DNA from: Lachnospiraceae bacterium
GTDB taxonomy: Bacteria; Bacillota; Clostridia; Lachnospirales; Lachnospiraceae
Direction of reading: 5' to 3'
Length of the DNA stretch: 32,802 nt
NCBI GenBank assembly: GCA_021205755.1
Contig: JAJPWX010000029.1
Span: 1-32,802, forward strand
In this document: positions 23,426-32,802 of the stretch, piece after piece
Layout: every line of letters starts with the position of its first letter
Position numbering within the stretch: position 1 is the first letter of the stretch
The notes under the pieces: model-generated
Database searches by the model: none
Seen by the model: only the letters and a program-made list of their open reading frames with translations
What the model was told of the DNA's origin: nothing
Made by a program: the position numbers and the translations under genes

Positions 23426-23458
23426 AAAAAATAACGGGGAAATTCCCCGCTATTTTTT
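23426..23458. terminator. bidirectional terminator of the original rlmD gene
   Basis: AAAAAATA and CGGGG pair with CCCCG and TATTTTTT (one mismatch between them) around an AAATT loop, giving T-runs in both directions. Confidence 0.85.
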
Positions 23459-23510
23459 ATGCACTTACGATTGGCGGTTCTTCCTGAAGAACATAATTAC
23501 ATGCTTGAAA

Positions 23511-23593
23511 AACAGGGATTTTCGGCATATAATAGCATACAAAAATAGGGATTTTCGGCATTACGGCTATTTTAAAAACAGGGATTTTCGGCG
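23511..23593 (+). repeat. three direct repeats at an exact 33-bp period
   Basis: AACAGGGATTTTCGGCA (23511-23527), AATAGGGATTTTCGGCA (23544-23560) and AACAGGGATTTTCGGCG (23577-23593), separated by unrelated AT-rich spacers. Spacing of about three helical turns puts the units on one face of the DNA. They end 38 bp before the DUF4143 ATPase gene. The 282-bp gap before that gene otherwise holds copy C and its terminator. Confidence 0.75.
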
Positions 23594-23630
23594 AAGATAA
23601 TTTCGGAAGTATGTAAAGAAGGTGATTTTC

Positions 23631-24962
23631 ATGATGTTTAAAAGAAAATTGTACGATAAGATGCTCGACTGGAAAAGCGAATTTGATGGAAAGACAGCCC
23701 TGCTGATCAAAGGCGCGCGGCGGGTAGGGAAATCGACTCTGGTGGAGGAATTTGCCAAAAAGGAATACGAAAGCTATATTTTGATTGATTTTTCTGTTGC
23801 GTCGCAGGAGGTCAATGATCTGTTTGGCGATTTGTCTGATCTGAACTTTCTGTTTTTGCGCCTGCAAATGATTTATCATGTGAACCTGGCGGTGCGGAAA
23901 TCAGTGATTATTTTCGATGAGGTGCAGATGCAGCCTCTGGCCAGACAGGCAATCAAGCATCTGGTGAAAGACGGAAGGTATGATTATATTGAAACAGGCT
24001 CTTTACTTTCCATCAAAAAGAATATTAACAATATTGTAATCCCGAGTGAAGAGACTAGGCTGACTCTCTATCCGCTGGATTATGAAGAATTTCGGTGGGC
24101 TTTGGGAGATCAGACGACGATTCCGCTGCTGCGCGAGGCTTATGAGAAGATGAGACCTCTTGGCGACGCCATGAACAGGCGCCTGATGAGGGACTTCCGT
24201 CTTTATATGCTGGTAGGAGGGATGCCGCAGGCGGTAGACACCTATCTTTCAACCAACAACATGAGTATCGTCGACCAGATGAAGAGAAGTATTCTGGAAC
24301 TGTATGAGGATGATTTCAGAAAAATAGATCCGTCAGGCCGCGCGGGGATGCTGTTTGATGCGATACCTGCCGAGCTTCACAAAAATGCTTCGCGCTATCA
24401 GGTATCCAGTGTGATTGCCGGTGAAAAAGAGGAGCGGGTCAGGGAAATTATAGCAGATATGCAGGATTCTCTGACAGTGAATATTGCCTGGCATGCGGAT
24501 AACCCTCATGTGGGTATGGCTCTTCATAAAGACCCGCGGCGGTATAAGCTGTTTCTGGCTGACACGGGATTATTTGTGACTCTGTCATTCAAAGACAGCG
24601 ATTATACAGAAAATGAAATTTATGAAAAGCTTCTCAATGATCACCTGAGTGCGGATTTGGGGTATCTTTATGAGAACATTGTTGCGCAGATGCTGAAAGC
24701 AGCCGGAAATGAGCTGTATTATTATACATTTCCCAAAGAGACATCCCGGCAGAACTATGAGGTGGATTTTCTGATTTCCAGAAAAGGAAAAATCTGCCCA
24801 TTGGAGGTAAAATCGTCCGGTTATCGGACGCATGCTTCTCTGGATGCTTTTCAGACGAAGTTTTCCTCCAGAATCCGGAACCGCTATCTGATTTATACGA
24901 AGGACATCCGGAAAGATCAGGATATTTTTTGCCTGCCTTTTTATATGACACCATTCCTGTAG
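23631..24962 (+). CDS. AAA-type ATPase with C-terminal DUF4143 domain
   Basis: Protein of 443 residues. The P-loop GARRVGKST lies near residue 30 and Walker B VIIFDEVQ near 93. The C-terminal DUF4143 part carries a PD-(D/E)XK-like pattern: EVDFLI near 377 and CPLEVKSS near 390. Such ATPases are abundant in gut anaerobes in variable copy number, are not assigned a clear role, and are often seen near mobile elements. AAGAAGG lies 8 nt before the ATG at 23631; an upstream GTG at 23622 is less likely. The repeats just upstream may be its operator. Confidence 0.85.
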   Translation: MMFKRKLYDKMLDWKSEFDGKTALLIKGARRVGKSTLVEEFAKKEYESYILIDFSVASQEVNDLFGDLSDLNFLFLRLQMIYHVNLAVRKSVIIFDEVQMQPLARQAIKHLVKDGRYDYIETGSLLSIKKNINNIVIPSEETRLTLYPLDYEEFRWALGDQTTIPLLREAYEKMRPLGDAMNRRLMRDFRLYMLVGGMPQAVDTYLSTNNMSIVDQMKRSILELYEDDFRKIDPSGRAGMLFDAIPAELHKNASRYQVSSVIAGEKEERVREIIADMQDSLTVNIAWHADNPHVGMALHKDPRRYKLFLADTGLFVTLSFKDSDYTENEIYEKLLNDHLSADLGYLYENIVAQMLKAAGNELYYYTFPKETSRQNYEVDFLISRKGKICPLEVKSSGYRTHASLDAFQTKFSSRIRNRYLIYTKDIRKDQDIFCLPFYMTPFL

Positions 24963-25237
24963 CCCTATGTGGATAAGCACGTACGGACCGCACTTATCCA
25001 CACCCCTTCTGTTTTATCCACTCACGAAAATAATTAAGTGTCCCGCCAGCTTGACCGCGGAGCGAAAAATTCTGAACAGGACGGCAAATGCATTGTCAGG
25101 CAATTCACACGGAGCGGAAAACCGCGATTTTTATCCACAAGGTTACTTAAAAGTTTTATAATTACGAAAATTGTTAAGTTTGAACAAAAGAAGTGGCAAC
25201 TAACACGAACTTTTTTGAAAAATTTGTGAATTTCTTA

Positions 25238-25266
25238 TTGCAAAAATCGCGAAAAGGGGCTATTAT
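25238..25266 (+). promoter_or_regulatory. promoter of the giant surface-protein gene
   Basis: TTGCAA (25238-25243), 17-nt spacer, TATTAT (25261-25266). It leaves a leader of about 90 nt. Confidence 0.65.
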
Positions 25267-25287
25267 AACGTCAAACTAGCCGTGGTG

Positions 25288-25310
25288 TCACTGCGCGCAG
25301 TGCGCGGTGA
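25288..25310 (+). promoter_or_regulatory. leader hairpin of the surface-protein gene
   Basis: A 9-bp stem TCACTGCGC/GCGCGGTGA (one G-T pair) with a 5-nt loop lies about 15-20 nt after the predicted start site. No T-run follows. It may stabilise the message or bind a regulator. Confidence 0.5.
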
Positions 25311-25360
25311 ACAGCAGTTTGAAAGGCGAAGGCATTTCAACTAAGAAAGGGGAAAAAGGT

Positions 25361-28300
25361 ATGCGTAGAGGCAAAAAAGCAACGCGGGGGGGGGCGATTC
25401 CTGGCTATAGTTTTGGCTATGGCTATGATCTTCCAGCAGGCAGGCATTGACACACTTGCGGAAGAACTGAACTCCTCGAATGAAGCAATTGTGACGGACA
25501 CAGATACGGACGCGTCTTCTGACAATACAGAAGAGACGATGGCGGCAGAAGTGTCTGCAGAAACGGATGCGGCGGAGCCATCCAGTACGGATGAAACAGC
25601 GGCGGAAACACAGGAAATCTCTGTAGCAGAGGACGAGAGCGAAGCAGGTACAGAGACCCTGGCAGAGGAAGAAGCACTTTCGACCGAAGAGACGACGGAG
25701 GAAGTGACAGAAGCTTCTGAGGACGCGGAGACGGAATCCGAGAGCGAGTCGGAGACCGAAACAGCGGATACAGAAAAAGCAGAAGCGGAAAGCGAAATCG
25801 AGACAGAGGATGAGTCTGAGACGGAACTCGAGACCGAGCTTTTCGGGACTTCATTTACTTATACAGATCCAGAAAGTCTCGCTGTAATCACAGCGACGGC
25901 ATCCACAGACGCAGAAATCCCGCAGGATGCGGAGCTTCAGGTAGAATACCTGGATCCGGACAGCGCTGCGTACAAAGCAGCGTATGCATCTGCGGTAGAA
26001 ACAATCGAAGCTGGTCTGAGCAAAGCACTCGGATTAGATGAAACAGGCGTACAGGCAGCGTATGTATTATACGATGTCTCATTTGTGTGCGACGGCACCG
26101 AAATCGAACCGCAGGACGAAGTGACCATAACGGTGACGTTTACGAATTCGATGGATCTTGGCCTCGACGGTGAGCTCGCAGCCAGAAAAGTCGTTCAGAT
26201 CACAGAGAGCGGAAACGCGGCAGTCGCGGCGGGAACTGTTTATGTAAGTGAGGATGGTCTTCTGACAGGATTCGTGCTTACATCGGATGGCAGCTCTGTA
26301 GTAGGTGCGGCAGTGACATCCGTGCCGACAGAGGAAGAGACGGAAGTTGAGACTGAGACGGAAATCGAGACAGAAAGTGAAAGCGAAGAGGAAGTTCTGA
26401 CTGAGGAAGTCACGGAAGTAGAGACCAAGGCTGAGGAAGAGACAGAAGAAGAGATTCAGGCTGAGAGCGAATCGGAGGAAGTAACCGAGAGCGTTACGGA
26501 AGAAGAGACGGACGAAACCGAAGAGACGGCGGTGGAGACGGAAACTGAGACCGAGACAGAAACTGAAACTGAAGAAGTGACAGAGGCTGAAACTCAGACT
26601 GAGAGTGAAGAAGAATCTGAGACGGAAGTCGAGGAAGAGACCGAGACAGAAGAAGTGACAGAAACTGTTACGGAAGAAGAAACCGAAAAGGAAACGGATA
26701 CGGAAGAAAGTCTCGAAGAAGTTCAGACGGAGGTTGAAACTGAGGTAAGTACCGAGGAAGAGACGGAGACAGAAACTGAGACGGAAGAAGAAACAGAAGC
26801 TTCTAAGGTTTACTTTACCTATTCAGATAACAGAGTAAAAATAACGGCGATTGCTTCTGAAGAAGCAAATCTTCCACAAGGGACGGAAATAAAAGCAGAT
26901 TATATTTCACCAGGTACTTCTGCATATATTTCTACAGCAAACAAGATTGTAAACCAGTTGGGAAGCGAACTTGGTTTGGATGAAGAGAATACAGAAGTAA
27001 CAATTGTCCTTTATGATGTCTATTTTGTATATGAAGGCGAGCGTATCGAGCCGGAAGACGGTACAGTCACAGTACAGATGACATTCCAAAAAGCGATAGA
27101 TCTTGAATTGGAAGGTGAACTTGTTAACAGTGAAGTGGTTCACGTGACTGAGGCCGGAGAAGCTGAGGTTGTGACAACGTATATTGATGTGACTGATGAT
27201 GGTGAACTGAAGTCAATGGGATTTACGCAGGAAAGCTTCTCTGATGTGGCTGCAGTTTTCACGTCGGCGATAGCTGACGATACTGTGGTTGAAGTAAAAG
27301 AGAATTCAACCAAGAATTTGAATAGCGTTTCTACAACCGTGACTACTGATAGTTCAAATTCATCCTATTCATTTGCGGTAGATGTGAATTTTAGCCAGGT
27401 AAGTTCTTCGACAGTATATTATATTGATCTTAGCAGTTTGGAAACGTATTTGGATATTGATACCACGAGCATTCCAACGAACCCAGCTGACGCAGCTGAA
27501 TTTGGTGATGGCTTGGGATACTATTATTTGGATACAACCACTAATCGTCTGTATTTTATCTTTTCAGGCGTTGGAACTGCGGCGTTTAATATTACAGCGC
27601 ACATAGAATTCTCTGCAAGCGCGGATACCAGCAACGTAGACGGTAAAGAAACGGTAACAATTGAAATCGCTGGCGATGAGTATGAGATTACATTGTATGG
27701 CACACAGAGCAGCCTGACAGTGGTAAAAACAGAAACGGAATATAATGAAACGAATGGCACAGTTACCTTTACCGTGACTGTAACGTCTGTGGATGGCGAT
27801 AATGTAATTACATCGTTGACGGATTCCTTTAAAATGTTAAGCACTGATAATATGACTGTGGTTGTCAAAAACAGTAATGGCATTGAGTTGAGCAGTACAA
27901 CAACCACGTCAAGCTCGTATTTTACAACAACGTTAGAGGATGCTTATACGTTGAGTGAAAATGATTATTTGACGTTTACTTACACGATGAAAGTTGACAC
28001 AAGCAAAGGAGTCACAGGAATCAATACTCTTTCAAATAGTGCTACAGTAAAATATACAGATAACTGGGATCTTGATAAGTCTCAGCAGAGCAATACATGG
28101 ACAAAGAAGATAGAATTAAAACTGCCGATAGTTACGAAGACTTTGAATGAAAATGATACGATCATAGATAGCGACGGATCTGGCATAGCCTCCTGGACCA
28201 TTACAGTGGAGAGCCAGGAAGGATATCTGGATGAATATGTTCTTGACGACAGCTGGAATTATTCGAACTTGAGTCTGGATAGTTCTTTTGACAGTACAGT

Positions 28301-31300
28301 AGTCACGATATATTATTATGACAAAAATACTAATACAGAAAAGCCTGTTACGTTGACTGTGGCTGAATTGAAAAATATGGGAGCCCTGACTGTAAACAGT
28401 TCGGGACAGGATTTTAAAATTGATTTCAGTGTGATCGCCAAGACTTATCCTGATATTACAAAGCTTACAATGACATATACAACAGATGTAAGCACGACTG
28501 GCTTAAATTCTGGAGAAAGCCGAACGGTTACAAATACAGCTAAAGTAGAGGATGAAGATGGAAATACGGTTCATAAGGATTCAGAGGGAATTACAGTTAC
28601 CAATGAAAGTGATTCTGGTTTAAGTATTGAAAAAACGTACGGAGATATCACCGATGTTGACGGTGAAGACACCGTAAAAAAGGTAGAATGGACGGTTACC
28701 TTTACACTGAAAGCGGGAGATTATTCAACAGTAACTCTTACTGATCAGATGAGTAGTTCGGGAAATGCTGTGAACCATGACTGGTATTGGGTTGATACTT
28801 CTGATTACAGTAGTGTTCCTGGCTCCATTGTTCAATCAGTGGAAATAACTGGCTCAACAGGAAATAATACGTATAGTTTAAGTGATTTTACTTACTCTAT
28901 TGAGCCGAGTGATACTCAGTATGGAATTTACAGAGCGTTTATAATGACGTTCAGTAATATTGGAACGATATCTGAAGACCTGACCTTTACAATTACGTAT
29001 GTAACGTATTTCGATTATTCAACTATACAGGGCGCAGGTTCGAGTCATTATTATAATTTGGTGAACACAGCTACATTGGTTCACGGATCTTATTCAGTAA
29101 AAACGACGGCAGAGATTGCGCAGGGATTCGTCCAGGGTGCAATACAAAAAGCAAAATATCAGACAGTTAATGACGAGGGTATTATCAGCTGGTATGTAAC
29201 GGTCAGTGCAGAGACAATAAAGGCACTTTATTATAATGAAGCAAACCAGGAATGGGAATGGCCAGATACTGCTGAGCTTGTTGATGTTCTGCCGGATAAT
29301 ATGACGCTGACATATGTATGGGTTGGTTATGATTACAAAGCTTTTTATACTACAGGCGATGGAAATCCATATAATATAGCTTATTCGAATATATCAACTG
29401 GTATTGATGATTCTTATATTAGTGTAAGTGAAGAAAATGTATTAACCATTGATATTCTGGATGCTTTGAAAACTTATTATGGAAATGGTGGAACATCCGA
29501 TTTGAATTTTGTCTATCGGACCAAGATTGTTGATTATTCAGAATATCTTCTTGCAGGAACGGCAACCTACACGAATGAAGTAACCATTGTTCTTGGAGAT
29601 GATTTGGAATTTACGGCAACTGCCAGTGGAGAATTGACTCCGGGAAGTTCATTCAGTAAATCAGTTGTTGTACAAGATTATGATTCAAGCTGGAACGAAA
29701 TATATGTTGTAGATGGACTGGCACAGTTTAAGATTAGTGGTTTTAAAACCATGATAAGTAATTTGGTTGCTTCTGATCCATCCTATACCGTAGCTATTTT
29801 GGTAGATGAATATGGATCGGGATTGCAATATGATGCTGCCACTTTTAATGCCTACTATGGAAGCACTCAGATAACGCAGGATGAAACAGCAGATGTGTAT
29901 TATAGTGTTGATGAGTCCACACATACTATAAAATTTTATATAAAAACATCAGCTTTAACCAGCGATACTATTACTTATTATCTGAAAGTGGTTCCTGTAA
30001 GCAGTGATACAACAGTATCCTGGAAAAATACAGTATACCTGCAAGGATATACAAGTACTTCCAGGAGTGATTACGTAGAAGAAAGCAGTGCAACTGCGTG
30101 GGGAAGCCAAAGCTTTGCATACTTGTCTGTTTACAAGACATCTGAAGTAGATAGTGTGACATCAGCACTTTCAGGAGTTGGCTTTACTCTTTATAAGGCT
30201 ACTGATTGGACGAGTGTACTCTCTGCGAATGCACTTTCGTACAGCACGGATGACTCAGTAGAATACGCAACTTCACAGTCTGATGGCTATGCATCATTCT
30301 ATGAGGCAATAGAAGTTAACACGTTATACGTAATCGTGGAAGATACTTCGACTACTCCTGATCTGCTGCAGGCCAGCGATCCGGTGTATATATTGTTCTA
30401 TTATGATACGTACGATGCACCGAGCAGTGGGCAGATAGATGCACTGAAAGCGCTTGGTGTGGAAGTTCAAATAATTACAGCAGTAAGCGGAAAATATGCA
30501 TATCCGATGCAGGTGGATATTGCAAATACGCTAAAAGAGACAGGCAGACTGTCGGTAAGCAAGACGGTATCAAATGTGGATAGTGATACGACGTCGTTCA
30601 CGTTTGAGATTACGATAGCGGATGCGGCAGGTGAGAGCTACAGTGCGACCGGAACAACCCAGACGACCGTAACATTCGATGCGGACGGGAAAGCAACCGT
30701 GACGCTGAAAGATGACGAGACAATCACGATCAGCGGCCTCCCGGCAGATGCAGACTACACAGTGACAGAGACCACAGCAAGCGGCTATACACTGGAGAGA
30801 AGCAGCGGTACGACAGGGACGATTGAAAAGGATACAACAACGGCGGCCAGCTTCACGAATACAAAAGACGCGGAGACAGGCAGACTGTCGGTAAGCAAGA
30901 CGGTATCAAATGTGGATAGTGATACGACGTCGTTCACGTTTGAGATTACGATAGCGGATGCGGCAGGTGAGAGCTACAGTGCGACCGGAACAACCCAGAC
31001 GACCGTAACATTCGATGCGGACGGGAAAGCAACCGTGACGCTGAAAGATGACGAGACAATCACGATCAGCGGCCTCCCGGCAGATGCAGACTACACAGTG
31101 ACAGAGACCACAGCAAGCGGCTATACACTGGAGAGAAGCAGCGGTACGACAGGGACGATTGAAAAGGATACGACGGCAGCAGCGAATTTCACGAACATGA
31201 TGATAACCATAAGCATCTCTGGTTCGAAGACGTGGGATGACAATGATAACCAGGATGACAAGCGCCCAGACAGCATTACGATTCGCCTGCATGCAAATGG

Positions 31301-32802
31301 TACTGAGGTTGACAGCGCAAATGTGACAGCTACTAACAATTGGACCTACACATTTGATAATCTTCCGAAGTATGAAAATGGCGTTGAGATTACCTACACG
31401 ATAACGGAAGACGCGGTAAGCAATTATAGTTCAGAGATTAGTGGCTACAATGTGACGAATAGCTACACACCGGGCAAAACAAGCGTTGCAGTCACGAAGG
31501 TCTGGGATGATGCAAATGATCAGGACGGCATTCGTCCAGAAACTATCACAGTTGTTCTTGTGAAGAACGGTGATGCAACGACGCAGACTTTGACCCTGAG
31601 TGCTGATAACAACTGGACGGGAACCTTTACGAATCTGGATGAGTACACAGATGGAGTAGAGAATGTTTACACGGTTCAGGAAGTAGAAGTAAGTGGTTAC
31701 ACCAGCAAGATCACAGGTGATGCGGAAACAGGTTACGTGATTACCAATAGTCGGGAAACGAATACAACGGAAGTTACCGTAACTAAGACGTGGGATGACG
31801 ATGATAACCAAGATAACAAGCGCCCGGACAGCATCACGATTCGCCTGCATGCAAATGGTACTGAGGTTGACAGCGCAAATGTGACAGCTACTAACAATTG
31901 GACCTACACATTTGATAATCTTCCGAAGTATGAAAATGGCGTTGAGATTACCTACACGATAACGGAAGACGCGGTAAGCAATTATAGTTCAGAGATTAGT
32001 GGCTACAATGTGACGAATAGCTACACGCCGGGCAAGACGAGTGTTACGGTCACCAAAGTCTGGGATGACGCGAATAATCAGGACGGCATTCGCCCAGAAA
32101 CCATCACCGTTGTTCTTTTAAAGAACGGTGAAGTGACAGGGGAGACTCTGACATTGAGTTCGGCGAATGGCTGGACTGGAAGTTTTACTGGCCTGGATGA
32201 GTACACAGACGGGAATGCGAATGTTTACACGATTCAGGAAGTAAGTGTAACTGAATACACTGCTGAGATCACAGGTAGTGCTGCGACTGGTTATACGATC
32301 ACCAACACACACACTCCTGAGACAGCGAGTGTTACGGTAAACAAGATATGGAACGATGAAAGCAACAAGGACGGACTCAGAGCTTCTTACACGGTGACAA
32401 TCACTGGAACGGCAAACGGTAATGTGGTTTACACGAATTCACAGGAGCTGACTGCGGATACGACGACTTATACCTGGAGCAGTCTGGCGAAGTATTCGAA
32501 TGGTGAGGAAATTGTCTATACAGTAGAAGAGACTGGAATTCCGACCGGATACACAGCAAGCTATTCGGCAGACGGTCTGACGATCACGAATACACACGTT
32601 CCGGATGAGGAAGAGCAGACCGAACAAACCGAGCAGACGGAGTCTGAATCCGAATCGGAAACCGAGACCGAAACCGAACTCCAGACGGAGTCTGAATCTG
32701 AGATTGAGACTGAAATCGAGACGGAAACCGAAACTGAAACGGAAACTTTCACGGTGAAGATCAGCAAGGTTGACGCGACGACGGAGGAGGAGCTTCCGGG
32801 AG
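25361..32802 (+). CDS. giant modular surface adhesin with Cna_B domains (partial, out of frame at G9 tract)
   Basis: The ATG at 25361, after AAAGGGGAAAAAGG, is followed by a basic start (MRRGKKATR) and a run of nine G. With nine G the frame ends at about 25450; with eight it would enter FLAIVLAMAMIFQQAG, a signal-peptide core, and stay open to the window end, about 2,470 codons. Modules in order: acidic Ser/Thr/Glu spacer (25470-25850); domain N1 (25850-26320); a second Glu/Thr spacer (26330-26800); domain N2, a diverged copy of N1 (26805-27270); several fimbrial isopeptide-type beta modules (27350-30120); a SpaA-like module (30130-30420); two identical Spy0128-like modules (30537-31195); Cna_B domains with the VTKxWDD Lys, TITE/TVQE Glu and VTNSY Asn expected for isopeptide bonds (31197-32600); another acidic spacer; and the start of a further SpaA/Cna_B module. 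The C-terminus and any LPxTG anchor lie outside. Probable role: cell-surface adhesion. Confidence 0.8.
25386..25394 (+). repeat. G9 homopolymer, candidate phase-variation tract
   Basis: Nine consecutive G at codons 9-12 of the surface-protein gene. Loss of one G (or gain of two) joins the ATG to the signal peptide and the long frame. Confidence 0.8.
26330..26800 (+). repeat. low-complexity Glu/Thr/Ser coding repeat
   Basis: Degenerate GAG/GAA-ACG/ACA codon repeats encode an acidic spacer of about 155 residues in the surface protein. Similar stretches lie at 25640-25840 and 32600-32745. They produce the Ser-Val repeat ORFs on the opposite strand, which are not genes. Confidence 0.8.
30537..31171 (+). 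repeat. identical tandem repeat, 336-bp period, in the surface protein
   Basis: 30537-30835 and 30873-31171 are identical over 299 bp (checked base by base). The unit encodes a 112-residue module. Identity at silent positions implies recent duplication or gene conversion. Confidence 0.9.
31281..32026 (+). repeat. Cna_B domain-pair duplication, 558-bp period
   Basis: 31281-31468 and 31839-32026 are identical over about 188 bp. The following Cna_B modules are similar but diverged. The repeating unit is a pair of Cna_B domains of 186 residues in total. Confidence 0.85.

Larger units (their letters stand above)
24963..25360 (+). other. 398-bp intergenic region with DnaA-box-like sites and a long leader
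   Basis: It contains three exact TTATCCACA nonamers (24968-24976 on -, 24994-25002 on +, 25131-25139 on +) and one near match (25014-25022). The first two also form a 10-bp inverted repeat TGTGGATAAG/CTTATCCACA just after the ATPase stop codon. The right half holds the promoter and leader hairpin of the surface-protein gene. No protein-coding gene was seen. Confidence 0.6.

Noticed and set aside
23511-23593. CRISPR array
   Set aside because: Only three 17-bp repeats with 16-bp spacers and no cas genes; unit and spacer are too short.
24963-25240. Chromosomal origin of replication
   Set aside because: DnaA-box-like nonamers are present, but there is no dnaA, dnaN, rpmH or clear AT-rich unwinding region nearby, and the gene content is not typical of an origin.
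32561-32767. Ser-Val-Ser-Val repeat ORFs on the - strand (also near 26240-26428 and 25423-25854)
   Set aside because: They are complements of the GAG/ACN-type codon repeats of the acidic spacers in the surface protein.

Overview
The window looks like the chromosome of a mid-GC gut Firmicute, most likely a Lachnospiraceae-type Clostridium. The grounds are AGGAGG-type ribosome binding sites, sigma-A promoters, a transketolase split into two genes, a heterodimeric ABC exporter, a GH127 arabinofuranosidase, a YhaM nuclease and a very large Cna_B-type surface protein. The assignment rests on gene content only.

Layout. Positions 1-12,600 are ordinary housekeeping and metabolism on the + strand: a YitT membrane protein; a two-subunit ABC exporter behind a MarR-type operator whose marR gene appears to be lost; L-ribulose-5-phosphate 4-epimerase plus a split transketolase (pentose use); a DUF2142 membrane protein with a polysaccharide flippase; and an aquaporin. 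A GH127 beta-L-arabinofuranosidase lies convergently at 12.6-15.0 kb and could supply the L-arabinose that AraD and transketolase process. Positions 15.1-16.2 kb hold a DUF3644 protein with an R-N-x3-H HEPN-like RNase motif, facing a short structured RNA with its own promoter. Positions 16.4-19.4 kb encode dCMP deaminase, YhaM and the 23S rRNA methyltransferase RlmD.

Positions 19.36-23.46 kb are a decayed mobile island built on the 3' end of rlmD. Three copies of the rlmD 3' end (19357, 22446, 23380) are arranged like the att sites of two tandem integrations. Between them lie phage tail, tape-measure, ORF6N and serine-recombinase fragments, a PBECR4-type nuclease gene behind a structured RNA with promoter, pseudoknot potential and terminator (a type III toxin-antitoxin-like layout), an AbiEi antitoxin whose AbiEii toxin is truncated, and a broken AlbA_2 regulator under a 29-bp perfect palindrome.

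Positions 23.5-25.0 kb encode a DUF4143 ATPase preceded by three repeats at an exact 33-bp period. From 25.36 kb to the window end runs one giant surface protein, open for about 2,470 codons and not finished. Its start codon is separated from the rest of the frame by a run of nine G residues that puts it out of frame, which suggests phase variation (or an assembly error). The protein is modular, with a duplicated N-terminal domain, a Glu/Thr-rich spacer, fimbrial-type repeats and Cna_B domains, some of them identical at DNA level. No tRNA, rRNA or CRISPR array was seen.
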